Positions 33,987-42,897 of a stretch of DNA of 64,000 bases are shown one piece after another. Within the stretch, counting starts at the first letter, position 1, and each line of letters starts with the position of its first letter. Source of the stretch: Pedobacter sp. BAL39 (GTDB lineage Bacteria; Bacteroidota; Bacteroidia; Sphingobacteriales; Sphingobacteriaceae); assembly GCF_000170795.1 (NCBI RefSeq), contig NZ_ABCM01000013.1, positions 62,001 to 126,000 of the forward strand, in the 5' to 3' direction. Below the pieces are notes generated by a model. The model was not told the DNA's origin. It was given only the letters and a program-made list of their open reading frames with translations, and did no database searches. The position numbers and the translations under genes were made by a program.

Positions 33987-36299
33987 TTATTTTCTTTTAC
34001 GTCTGATGAGCAGTACAGACCCGCCGGCCAGCAGCAAAGCTGGCAACACCCATATGAAGGCAATCTTACAGGCATTTACTCCTGCCGAGGTGATCTTCAT
34101 GCGCTTGTCTTTAGCTTCCGGCCGGGAGGTATCAATCGGAAACTCTCCATAGTTCAGCCAGCTATACAGTGCGGTGTTGAAGATGAAGTTGGCTGTTTTC
34201 ACGTTGTACCTGCCCAGCTCACTGTTACTCATAAAATCGGCGTCACCGCTTACAATGATCCGTTGTTCTTTACCGTTGATCTTCCTGCTCAGTGCCAGCA
34301 CTGTAGGAAACGACCGCCGTATATCTCCATTGGCAGTACTGAAAACCACTGCCGCGGAATCAGCAACGAATTTTCCCTTTTTAAGCCAGCTCAGCCCACT
34401 GCTGGTCATCAGCAAAGGGTGATAGTTGAATCCTGACTGCTCATGATAGGCGAGGGCAACTGCTCCGGGTGTCGAAACAACTGTACTATCCTGAAAACTT
34501 TCGGTCAGCATCTTCGTAAATGTAGACGCAAAAGGCGTAACATTATTCAGTACCAGGTCTGGGGACAAATCTTTACTCGGCTGCACCAGCGTGCCCTCCA
34601 GCATTTCCACGCCCAGCTCCTGCAGGACGGGGGCAAGCACATCTCTTTTTTCCGGCTCGCCGGCAACCAGCAGGTTGCCACCCTTTGCGACATAAGCTTT
34701 AACCTTTGCCAACGTTGCAGGGCTCATGGCCGACTTAGGATCTGCAATGACCAGGATGGAAATGTTCTCAGGAACGTCGCTGCTTTCCAGTGAGAGGGTG
34801 TCCACATCAAAACCCTGATTCACCAGGGCATACCTGAAGGTCTTCAGTGTCGTTAAAGTCTGGTATTCCCGATCTCCCTTTTTGACAATGTCCCGCTCCA
34901 GATTTCCGGTAAGAAAAGCGACCTTCGGCAGCTTCGCCGACATCAGGCGCTTGAAAGCAGCGGAGACCTCCGTTTCACTCGGAAACATCTGCTGATCATC
35001 ATACACCCTGAGGAAGGTGCTTTTATCTTTATACTTCAGCTGCATCACAAAGCGGTTCAGCTCGGGCTTCAGGTCAATCAGCTTATGGATCTCTTCGGGT
35101 GTTTTGAACATCGACAGGTCGAGCCTGAAGTTCTTGGCACTCAGGTCTGCAATCTGTTTCAGGTTCTTGCCCTCATACTGTTTATAAAAGTAATTGTGGT
35201 CATCAGGGATGCTGTCGTAGTAGTTGACATACTCAAATTTAATGTCCGGCTTGAAGCGCAGGTAAGGCTCCCATACCGACAGATACCTGTTGCGGGCTTC
35301 TGGAAGACCCGCATATACATATTGTCCCAACAAGTTATTGTACACTGTGATCTCCAGCTCCTCCTTGCCCAGTTGTTTGATGATCTTCTGTGCATTTGGC
35401 GTAAGGGTATTGCTTTGATTGGTCGTAGTATCCCAGTAACCAATCAGTCCGGGTCTGGAACTGGCGTAACCAATTGCCAGCGCCGAGACGATGATGAAGG
35501 CATACTTACCAGCTTTAACGACAAATGGTTTGGATTCACGCCCGGCTTTCATCTTAAAGATGGTCAGGCCCAGGAAGATGTAGACGATAATCAGGAAATA
35601 GATGACATCCTTGGTCATGATCATCCCGTTCAGCATATGCCCGGTTCTTCCGGAGAGCGACAGGAAATAGGTCAGGTCGCGTACAAAATCATATTGCTGC
35701 CAAAGGGTCCCGATATAACTCAGGATACCGATCATCACGAATGTGCTCACCGCGGCCACGACCTGGTAAGTGGTCAGGCTGGACATAAACAACCCAATTG
35801 CCGAATAGGCACACAACAAAAGGAAGAAACCCAGAGCACCCGACATCAGGATTCCTGTATCTACTTCTTTGATGTGAAATAAACCGGCAAAGAGAAAGAT
35901 GCCAACAATGGCGACCAGCACGAGGCTGTAGACCAGCATGGCCAGGTACTTACCAAAGACGATCTCCTGCACTTTCACCGGTGAGGAGTATAAAAGCTTG
36001 ATGGTACCGCCATTAATTTCGCGGCTGATCAGCCCCATCGTTAGCAATGGGATATACAGGTAAAGGTTCTGCATCACACTGCTAAACAAGCCTCCCTGTC
36101 CGGTAAAGATCCTGTTGGTCAGTTGAGTCATATATTCCAGGCCCCTGCCGCCCATCTCCTGACTACGCACATTGCTGTCGACCATACCCATATAAGTCAT
36201 GGCACATTGTACGAGGAACACGATCATAAGGAACCAGGCAATCGGGGAATAGAACAGGTTCCGTAACTCTGTTCTTGCTATTTTAAATATAATATTCAT
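33987..36299 (-). CDS. GldF-GldG type ABC permease/auxiliary fusion
   Basis: A 770-residue protein. Residues 1-260 form an ABC-2 permease with about six membrane helices and the family phrase LLTMGLISREINGGTIKLLY SSPVK region; residues 290-730 form the GldG-like ABC auxiliary domain (LTPNAQKIIKQLGKEELEIT, VAFLTGNLERD, SILVIADPKSAMSPATLAKV), ending in one membrane helix and a basic tail. In Flavobacterium GldF and GldG are separate gliding/secretion-linked ABC parts; here they are joined. It pairs with the ATPase gene upstream (8 bp). Substrate unknown; no other gliding genes are in the window. Confidence 0.87.
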   Translation of the reverse strand: MNIIFKIARTELRNLFYSPIAWFLMIVFLVQCAMTYMGMVDSNVRSQEMGGRGLEYMTQLTNRIFTGQGGLFSSVMQNLYLYIPLLTMGLISREINGGTIKLLYSSPVKVQEIVFGKYLAMLVYSLVLVAIVGIFLFAGLFHIKEVDTGILMSGALGFFLLLCAYSAIGLFMSSLTTYQVVAAVSTFVMIGILSYIGTLWQQYDFVRDLTYFLSLSGRTGHMLNGMIMTKDVIYFLIIVYIFLGLTIFKMKAGRESKPFVVKAGKYAFIIVSALAIGYASSRPGLIGYWDTTTNQSNTLTPNAQKIIKQLGKEELEITVYNNLLGQYVYAGLPEARNRYLSVWEPYLRFKPDIKFEYVNYYDSIPDDHNYFYKQYEGKNLKQIADLSAKNFRLDLSMFKTPEEIHKLIDLKPELNRFVMQLKYKDKSTFLRVYDDQQMFPSETEVSAAFKRLMSAKLPKVAFLTGNLERDIVKKGDREYQTLTTLKTFRYALVNQGFDVDTLSLESSDVPENISILVIADPKSAMSPATLAKVKAYVAKGGNLLVAGEPEKRDVLAPVLQELGVEMLEGTLVQPSKDLSPDLVLNNVTPFASTFTKMLTESFQDSTVVSTPGAVALAYHEQSGFNYHPLLMTSSGLSWLKKGKFVADSAAVVFSTANGDIRRSFPTVLALSRKINGKEQRIIVSGDADFMSNSELGRYNVKTANFIFNTALYSWLNYGEFPIDTSRPEAKDKRMKITSAGVNACKIAFIWVLPALLLAGGSVLLIRRKRK

Positions 36300-36307
36300 G
36301 ATTAAGG

Positions 36308-37237
36308 CTAAACGTTTGAAGGGGTAGACAACTGTTTAAATATTTCATCCAGGGAGCTCTTATCGAGGTTGATCTCCCTGAGCTTCCAGCCATGCTGCAC
36401 GCTGGCAGCGATGACGGTTTCTGCAATCTGCTCGTCACCATTGAAGTAAAGCCTCACCTGACGCTCTGTGAGGAAGTCGACCTTAGTGATGCCATCTATC
36501 GCGAGGAAGGCTGCCGCCGCCGGTGGATTTTCCATGCGCATCAGCACGCTATGTGGTTCCACATAATTGTTAAAGGCATCCATGGTGTCGGCAAAGACAA
36601 TGCGCCCGCCTTCAATCATCGTGATGTCCTTGCACAGCAGCTGCACCTCTGTCAGGATGTGCGAGGAGAAAATCACCAGGCGATCTGTCGCAATTTCCTT
36701 GATGAGTGCACGGACTTCGATGATCTGGTTTGGGTCCAGCCCGTTTGTAGGCTCATCGAGCACGACCACAGCCGGGTGATGGATGATGGCTTGTGCAATG
36801 CCCACGCGCTGGCGGTACCCACCGGAAAGGTTGCCAATCAGCCTGCTGCTGAAATGGGTAATGCCACAGCGCTCTTTAGCTTCAGCCACGGCAGCCTTGA
36901 TTTCTCTCTTAGGGATAAATCGCAGTTCCGCACAATAAGTCAGGTATTCATCCACCGTAAGGTCAAGGTATAGCGGTGCATTCTGGGGCAGGAAGCCGAT
37001 CTGTTTCTTCGCGAGCTCCGGCTGCTCCCTTACATCAATGCCATTAATGTATACCTTGCCCTCGGTCTGGTTCAATACCCCGCAGAGGATGTTCATCGTG
37101 GTTGATTTGCCGGCGCCATTGGAGCCCAGCAGTCCTACAATGCCACTTTTATTGATCTCCATGTTGATGTCGCGGATGGCCCATGAGCTGCTGTACTTAT
37201 GCGACAGGTGCTCGATTTTTATGATGCTCTTTTCCAA
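36308..37237 (-). CDS. ABC transporter ATPase, GldA-like
   Basis: A 309-residue ABC ATPase: Walker A LLGSNGAGKSTTMNILCG, Q-loop region IGFLPQNAPLYLDLTVDEYL, signature LSGGYRQRVGIAQAI, Walker B AVVVLDEPTNGLDPNQI and switch His in VIFSSHILTEV. The last 90 residues are the C-terminal extension seen in drug-type and GldA ATPases. It would drive the GldFG permease encoded next. The gap to the TlpA gene upstream is 45 bp. Confidence 0.9.
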   Translation of the reverse strand: MEKSIIKIEHLSHKYSSSWAIRDINMEINKSGIVGLLGSNGAGKSTTMNILCGVLNQTEGKVYINGIDVREQPELAKKQIGFLPQNAPLYLDLTVDEYLTYCAELRFIPKREIKAAVAEAKERCGITHFSSRLIGNLSGGYRQRVGIAQAIIHHPAVVVLDEPTNGLDPNQIIEVRALIKEIATDRLVIFSSHILTEVQLLCKDITMIEGGRIVFADTMDAFNNYVEPHSVLMRMENPPAAAAFLAIDGITKVDFLTERQVRLYFNGDEQIAETVIAASVQHGWKLREINLDKSSLDEIFKQLSTPSNV

Positions 37238-37282
37238 TTCTGAATAGTTTATGATGTTTGATTGATATAGTTGAACCGAAGC

Positions 37283-37846
37283 TTATTTTTTGATCAGCGC
37301 TTTTGCTGCATCTATGGTGAACTTACCGTCTACCAGCAGTTGGATCACCTCATCGTTTAGGTTGCTGGGATGTGTCTGCCAGACGAGCTTGTTGTTCTGG
37401 ATGATGAAGGTCTGCGGGATGCCAGTCACCCCTGCCGCTTTTACCCACTTCTTATCGAAGTCGCTGCCCTCAGGGCCGCTGTAGGCAATGGTGTAACTTA
37501 AACCATCTCCCATCTCCTTGACGAAGGCATCGACTTTGGACCTATCGCTCTCCATCACATCCTGACCAATAAAAACCACGTTTTTATCTTTGAACCTGAG
37601 GTGCATGGCATTCAGGTGCGGCATTGCAGCGATGCAGGGTTTACACCAGGTGGCCCAAAGCTCCACGATGTAGATTTTATCTTTCTCAAAAGCTTTTACA
37701 GGTGTCCCTTTTATCCATTCTACATTTGGATATTCGGGGATGATGTCGTCACCGATATCCGGGAAATCGGCAAACTGCTGGGCGCTTAAACTTGTGGACA
37801 TTGCCAGTAACAGCAATGCCATCAGGGGCATACATAGTCTTTTCAT
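37283..37846 (-). CDS. TlpA-like thioredoxin-fold protein with CxxC
   Basis: The ATG at 37846 (MKRLCMPLMALLLLAMSTSL) provides a signal peptide ending at LSAQQ; the product is 187 residues. The active site is IVELWATWCKPCIAAMPHLN, followed by the cis-Pro loop GVTGIPQTFII. It should act as a periplasmic thiol-disulfide oxidoreductase. It starts 7 bp after the stop of the other thioredoxin-fold gene, which lacks CxxC. Confidence 0.9.
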   Translation of the reverse strand: MKRLCMPLMALLLLAMSTSLSAQQFADFPDIGDDIIPEYPNVEWIKGTPVKAFEKDKIYIVELWATWCKPCIAAMPHLNAMHLRFKDKNVVFIGQDVMESDRSKVDAFVKEMGDGLSYTIAYSGPEGSDFDKKWVKAAGVTGIPQTFIIQNNKLVWQTHPSNLNDEVIQLLVDGKFTIDAAKALIKK

Positions 37847-37853
37847 ATGATTG

Positions 37854-39011
37854 TTATTTAACTGCTTTTTCAAGTTCCAAACCAAGCTCCGCATCCGTTA
37901 ATGCCAGGCGTCGCATGAGAATTTTCCCGTCGGGGCCAATGAGAAAGCCTTGTGGAACAGCACCCAGGCTTAGGCCATAAGCTTTTGCGGTCTTGCTGAT
38001 CGCCTCTTTGTTGCCTATGCCTCCAACGTCGGTGGTATGTACCCAGTTGTAGGTGGTGGCCTTCATGGCTTCGCGCCACCTGCTGTCTTCATCATAACTG
38101 ACTCCCAGTATCACGAAGTTTTTATCTTTAAAGCGTTTGCTTACTTTTCTCATGTTGACGGCGAAAGAATCAAAGCCGAACACGTTGCTGATCCAGAACA
38201 GCAACATCACATTTTTACCCTTTAGCGAGGACAGCGTAACGGGGTTCCCCAGGCTATCCTTTACCGTAAAATCCGGGGCTACGTTACCGATAGCCAGCTT
38301 TTTGGAAAGCTGGATCCGCTCGGCGAAGAGTTTCCCCTGCTCCGTATTGCGGACAGCTGCAGAGTAGCGGTTGAAGCCTTTGATGCCCTCATCTTCGATG
38401 AAACCTCTTTGTGTCTTGATCCAAAGCAGAAAAGCAGCATAACTGTCGGGGCTGGCGGCAATCCAGGCGCTGTCGATCTTCTCCTGCTGCGCCAGGATCG
38501 GGGCAATCTGCTTCTGCAAAGCCTCAGCAGCTTCCATGTTACGTTCCATGCGCATCTTTGCCTGCTGTTCCGCCAATGGCCGATACTGGTCGTTCAGTGT
38601 TTTCAGCAATGCTACACGATGTAGGTAATCGGCCTGTCCCTTACCTCCCGTGACTGCCGCATTGCCGATGCTGTCGGCACTCACAATTTTTATGGTGCCA
38701 CCCTCGACAAAGAAACCTTTGTAATCGCTCACCCTTCCCATTTTGGGCCCGCCCTTATTATCCGAAAACTGAAGGCTGGCAAAATAGGGGTCACCTACTT
38801 CTCCCTGCAGACTGAAAGCGCCATTGCGCACGATGGCAGAGTCCCTGACATAGGTATTCGGGTGGCTATTGTATTGAAGGATTACCTTTCCCTGGATGTC
38901 TTTGGCAAGCTGTCCGTTAATGGTAAATTTGTGCTGTGAAAAGGCCGGGGCGGACAAGGCGGTGGCCATGCCTACGCATAGGCTGCACTTAAATAATGTC
39001 TTTAAAATCAT
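37854..39011 (-). CDS. DUF4369/redoxin-fold protein without CxxC active site
   Basis: A 385-residue secreted protein (signal peptide ending APAFSQ). Residues 25-240 are the DUF4369 beta domain plus helical linker (HKFTINGQLAKDIQGKVILQ); residues 240-385 are a TlpA/AhpC-TSA fold: VAPDFTVKDSLGNPVTLSSL, GKNVMLLFWISNVFGFDSF, GVSYDEDSRW, LGAVPQGFLIGPDGKIL. Where active members have WCxxC, this one has WISNV, so the redox cysteines are gone while the cis-Pro loop stays. It may bind rather than oxidise. Co-directional with the TlpA gene (7 bp) and the PKD-like gene (90 bp). Confidence 0.86.
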   Translation of the reverse strand: MILKTLFKCSLCVGMATALSAPAFSQHKFTINGQLAKDIQGKVILQYNSHPNTYVRDSAIVRNGAFSLQGEVGDPYFASLQFSDNKGGPKMGRVSDYKGFFVEGGTIKIVSADSIGNAAVTGGKGQADYLHRVALLKTLNDQYRPLAEQQAKMRMERNMEAAEALQKQIAPILAQQEKIDSAWIAASPDSYAAFLLWIKTQRGFIEDEGIKGFNRYSAAVRNTEQGKLFAERIQLSKKLAIGNVAPDFTVKDSLGNPVTLSSLKGKNVMLLFWISNVFGFDSFAVNMRKVSKRFKDKNFVILGVSYDEDSRWREAMKATTYNWVHTTDVGGIGNKEAISKTAKAYGLSLGAVPQGFLIGPDGKILMRRLALTDAELGLELEKAVK

Positions 39012-39101
39012 TCGTTTACTGTTTTTTGTATGGTTGGTTTTGAAACCCGGAGCGCAGCATGCTGCCTGGCTCCGGGAGGTGCAATGGTTAAATGTTTCAC
39101 C

Positions 39102-40607
39102 TTACCGCAGGCGTTCGCGGTAGGAGATGCTCGCGATTTTTCCAAACCCGGTCCAGCGGTCTGCGAGCACCAGATCTGCATTGACCGTCGGCACGGCATA
39201 ACGCTCCAGCACACCACTGGTGGCGGGTGCTGCCGGGCTGTAGCTTCCTACGTTAAGCAGCTTGGCCCAGCCGCCATAGGTCGCATTGGAGGCCCTGTTG
39301 AAGAAGCTGGGGAAAGCCAGGTACGTAATCTCTGAATCGCCCTTGTCCAGCATCAGCTTGCTGGTACGCAGGGAAAGGTCATATTCATAAAGTTTACCGC
39401 CAACGCTATAAAACAGGTAACCCAGATCAGGGCTCACAGCATAGTGACTGGCCAACGCAATGTCGGTCCCCGTCATCTCCTGATAATACGATGAGGCCCC
39501 GCCAACGGCAAACCGCAGCATATAGATCTTTGAGGTTTGCGGATTTTTGAGTACCGCATAGGCATTACCCGAGTAGTTCCGCTCCATATACAGCAGATCG
39601 TTTCCCGACGGATAGTTCAGGCCATCGGGCACGTCAGACACCGTGACATTTGTGATTGCTGAGGTGCTCACAAACTTTCTCTTGCTCTTGTTATACATGA
39701 CAAAAGCATTTCCATCCGTGGCTACGTAAGGTGCTACAGGGAAGGGCGTCTGTCCCGAAGAATACGTATTTACCGGAACATAGGGCCATGCCGAAGAGGA
39801 CAGGAAGGCGCGCACATAGATATTGTCGTTGGCCATCAGGAACAGGTTGGTAAAGATAAACTGCGTGGCGCCGTTCATCGCATTGGCTTTAAATCCGGCA
39901 GGCACATTTCCCAGCATCTCATAACGGATGTCATAAGTGGGCAGATAATCGAAGGTCTCGGAATGGATGCGGCTGGTGCCGGTTTCTGTCATCAGGTAGA
40001 TGCGGTAGGTATCGGCTGTACCCCCACCAGAGAAGGCGGTTTCCGCGCAATATACCTGGTAAGGTTTCCCCTGTTCCGGCAGTCGCGAGCCCATCTTCGC
40101 CAGCACATCCGTAAACTGGCTGAACTTCTGGGTGGCCCTGCTGTAGGAAAGCATGTCGAGGCGGCTTTTTCCAGCCACCTCATTCAGTACCAGGAAACCT
40201 TCATATACCTCCGTAGTGACGGTCAGCGTAGTTTTGCTGTGGACCTCAACACCCGTGTTCAGGTCTTTCACACGATACTGGAGGCTATAGTTACCTGGCG
40301 CGATGCCAATTTTAATGCGCAGTGTTTTTGAGCTGGACAATACAGAATCCGGTGTCTGGTCATTGTTCCGGTCCAGTGCCCATTGGTAGCTGTAGGAATT
40401 GCCACCTGCTTCCTTTATGCTCTCCGCCAATGAGGGTGCCACAATCAGGCTGTCCCCGAAGTAAGCAGTATATCCGGAAGTGGTATCAAAGTTTTCAATA
40501 GTTACTTTATTAATCTCACGATAGTCATAATTCCCGAGGTCCTTCGAGCAGGAAAGGGAAAAAGATGCTGCCAGAGCAACCATGATGTATTTTTTAATCG
40601 TTCTCAT
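39102..40607 (-). CDS. PKD-like family lipoprotein
   Basis: A 501-residue lipoprotein (MVALAASFSLSCSKDLGNYD). The first 150 residues contain PKD-type strands (SYSYQWALDRNNDQTPDSVL, GNYSLQYRVKDLNTGVEV); the remainder resembles the beta-propeller-like part of Bacteroidota PKD_6 proteins (YLFYSVGGKLYEYDLSLRTS, VLNEVAGKSRLDMLSYSR). Such lipoproteins accompany SusC/SusD pairs and DUF4843 genes and probably bind substrate on the cell surface. Gap to DUF4843 is 36 bp. Confidence 0.82.
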   Translation of the reverse strand: MRTIKKYIMVALAASFSLSCSKDLGNYDYREINKVTIENFDTTSGYTAYFGDSLIVAPSLAESIKEAGGNSYSYQWALDRNNDQTPDSVLSSSKTLRIKIGIAPGNYSLQYRVKDLNTGVEVHSKTTLTVTTEVYEGFLVLNEVAGKSRLDMLSYSRATQKFSQFTDVLAKMGSRLPEQGKPYQVYCAETAFSGGGTADTYRIYLMTETGTSRIHSETFDYLPTYDIRYEMLGNVPAGFKANAMNGATQFIFTNLFLMANDNIYVRAFLSSSAWPYVPVNTYSSGQTPFPVAPYVATDGNAFVMYNKSKRKFVSTSAITNVTVSDVPDGLNYPSGNDLLYMERNYSGNAYAVLKNPQTSKIYMLRFAVGGASSYYQEMTGTDIALASHYAVSPDLGYLFYSVGGKLYEYDLSLRTSKLMLDKGDSEITYLAFPSFFNRASNATYGGWAKLLNVGSYSPAAPATSGVLERYAVPTVNADLVLADRWTGFGKIASISYRERLR

Positions 40608-40643
40608 CGATTGTATATTTTAAGATTTACATTAAACCATGAG

Positions 40644-41456
40644 CTAGCGGTAGGCCGCCCCCATCATCATTGTTGTAGTGCCGTCAGCCTCATATACTGT
40701 ATTGCCGGCCAGCACCTGGTCCTGCAGGTAACGGCTCATGAAAGCGGCGTAATAGCTGGCAAGGGCATTCCGCTGTTTGATGTCTGTAATTGTATTGGCG
40801 ACCGACCAGAAATCAAGCGGCATTCCGGCGATCTGATTCAGCAGCGAGACTTTCTTCTCCGAGAAAGTACCGAAGTAAACGTTGCCCCATGATGGTCCGG
40901 GAGCAAGAATATCGGAGACCGTCACCTGAAAGGAAAGCAGCTTGATGGTATCTGCACTGGAAGCACCCCTGTCGAGGTACCTTACCTTCAGCTCAGTAGC
41001 AAAATCCTTGTTGGCATTCAGGTGAAAAATCGCTTTCACGCCCTTTGTCTTCAGGTCCGGTGCCCGCTTCAGCTTCAGGAAAATGGTATCCAGCACACGT
41101 CCTCCATGAAAGATAAAGGTCTGGGGAAGCTCAAAATGCTGTGCGGTGGCGGTCGACAAGGGGTCGACGCTTAAGCTGAACTCCCGGTCGGCTGCGGCCG
41201 GTACGCCAGTTACGGCCACTGGAATGGGAAGGATGATACTGGTTACCTCAGGTGCCTGATAGGCGAAGGTGAGGTCTGCCGTATCCGCAGGGAAGCCCAG
41301 CTCCTGTTGCTCAGGATTCACATCTCGGAAGTAGTTGAAGTAAATATTATCGGCCGTATTATAAGTAGTCAGTGTCGATTTTTTACACGATGACATCGCC
41401 GTCATCAGCAGAAAAGACAAGGCTATCATTTGTTTTAATGTTTTCATCATCTTCAT
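40644..41456 (-). CDS. DUF4843 lipoprotein
   Basis: A 270-residue lipoprotein (LLMTAMSSCKKSTLTTY) with the DUF4843 pattern: YNTADNIYFNYF near the N-terminus, DTADLTFAYQAPEVTSIILP, VTGVPAAADREFSLSV and a GRVLDTIFLKLKRAPDL strand. The family occurs almost only in SusC/SusD-type loci and is thought to be a surface accessory of the importer. Start is either 41456 or the Met at 41447. Gap to susD is 11 bp. Confidence 0.85.
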   Translation of the reverse strand: MKMMKTLKQMIALSFLLMTAMSSCKKSTLTTYNTADNIYFNYFRDVNPEQQELGFPADTADLTFAYQAPEVTSIILPIPVAVTGVPAAADREFSLSVDPLSTATAQHFELPQTFIFHGGRVLDTIFLKLKRAPDLKTKGVKAIFHLNANKDFATELKVRYLDRGASSADTIKLLSFQVTVSDILAPGPSWGNVYFGTFSEKKVSLLNQIAGMPLDFWSVANTITDIKQRNALASYYAAFMSRYLQDQVLAGNTVYEADGTTTMMMGAAYR

Positions 41457-41467
41457 AATTTAAATGA

Positions 41468-42880
41468 TCAACGTGGAGTAGTTTCTGAAAGCGGCAATGG
41501 CACAATGTAGGATGGTGATACGGTTGAATAAACATCCATTCCACTCGGTACACTACCTTCCCGCTTACGTTTATAATAGAAGAACAACTGTCCTTCGCCC
41601 CAGAATTCCTTCTGGTATTCTTTCCTGAGCTCTGCAGCAAGATCAGCTGTTGGTTGCAGATCTGCCAGTCCGCGGTTGTGGCGTACCTGGTTCAGGTAAC
41701 CGATGCCCGTCTGCGGGTTGGCAGCTGTCTCTGCGAGGATGTAATACATCTCCGATTTGCGCAACATGGGCTGAAGGAAACGCCAGGTCTTGGTTTTATC
41801 TGCCGGATCGGCGAACTTGAAAAATGTAGGATAATTCTGGATGGTCGTCAACCACGTGGTCGTATACCGATAGTCGTTTTCATTACCTTCAAAGATATCG
41901 CTCAATCTGTCCGGATCCGGTCGCAGGATGACAAGTTCAGTGACATCCGGACTGAATGAGGCGGTATAATTGGTATACATCTGTGGATTATAGACCGCAA
42001 AAAGCACTTCCGGAGAAAAGATTCTATCGGGGTTTGCATTCGACACGATGTCACTGTAAGGCATCCATGGAAACCAGCGTTCCCCTGCATCCAACACCGC
42101 TTTGGCGGCGGCATTCGCCTCCTGGCTCCGTCCTGCCCAGAGGTAAACCCTGGCCGTCAGCGCTTTAACCGCATAAAAGTTCAGGCGTTGGTTGCGATAT
42201 CCGCCATAGAAATTCGCGTTGTTCTGCAGCCCTGCCTGGGTGATGGGATCATTCGCCAACAAAGCGGCGGCGGCATTCAGGTCGGCAATTACTTTTTCCA
42301 GCACCTGGCTGCTGTTGAGCACCGGCTGCGAGGTGCCATCTGCCAGGGTATAGTAAGGAATTGCAGGCGTCTGCGCCCCCTCAGTGTGTGCAGGGCCGAA
42401 CAAACGGAGCAGGTCAAAATGCAGCAGTGCACGGATCGCCAGTGCCTCCCCTTTAAGTATATTGCCATTGGCTGCTGTCAGCACCCTGCCATTGATGGCA
42501 CCGTCTATCCTGGACAGAAATAAGTTGGCGGATAGGATTGTGGTGTATGCTTTCTTCCAGAGGTTATCCATTTCTGTCTGTACACTCCCTTGCTGGTACT
42601 GGTATTGCTGCAGGTAAGAGAAGCTGAGCGATCCTGAAAAGGGCGTCATATAACGCTGCCCCAGGACTTCAATGTTGGTATTGCTCAGGGCTGATCCATA
42701 TAGGCTATTGTCTGCCAGGTCAATATACAAACCGTTTAATGCCTGCTGCACTGCAGATTCATTTTTGAATACCTGGTCTTCTGTATAGGCGCCTTCCGGC
42801 TGTACGTCCAGATATTTTGTACATCCTGTCATCAGCAGCAATGTGGAAAGCAATGCGATGAAATGAGTTTTTATAGTCAT
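41468..42880 (-). CDS. SusD/RagB-family substrate-binding lipoprotein
   Basis: A 470-residue lipoprotein (LLLMTGCTKYLDVQPEGAYT). SusD marks are the helical TPR-like core (VFKNESAVQQALNGLYIDLA, LKGEALAIRALLHFDLLRLF), YYTLADGT, a TPR-region VKALTARVYLWAGRSQEANA and the C-terminal LAAELRKEYQKEFWGEGQLF. It lids the SusC pore encoded just upstream (17 bp). The sequence gives no sign of carbohydrate-active enzymes nearby, so glycan is not the obvious substrate. Confidence 0.92.
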   Translation of the reverse strand: MTIKTHFIALLSTLLLMTGCTKYLDVQPEGAYTEDQVFKNESAVQQALNGLYIDLADNSLYGSALSNTNIEVLGQRYMTPFSGSLSFSYLQQYQYQQGSVQTEMDNLWKKAYTTILSANLFLSRIDGAINGRVLTAANGNILKGEALAIRALLHFDLLRLFGPAHTEGAQTPAIPYYTLADGTSQPVLNSSQVLEKVIADLNAAAALLANDPITQAGLQNNANFYGGYRNQRLNFYAVKALTARVYLWAGRSQEANAAAKAVLDAGERWFPWMPYSDIVSNANPDRIFSPEVLFAVYNPQMYTNYTASFSPDVTELVILRPDPDRLSDIFEGNENDYRYTTTWLTTIQNYPTFFKFADPADKTKTWRFLQPMLRKSEMYYILAETAANPQTGIGYLNQVRHNRGLADLQPTADLAAELRKEYQKEFWGEGQLFFYYKRKREGSVPSGMDVYSTVSPSYIVPLPLSETTPR

Positions 42881-42897
42881 CTTAACTGAATTTTAGG

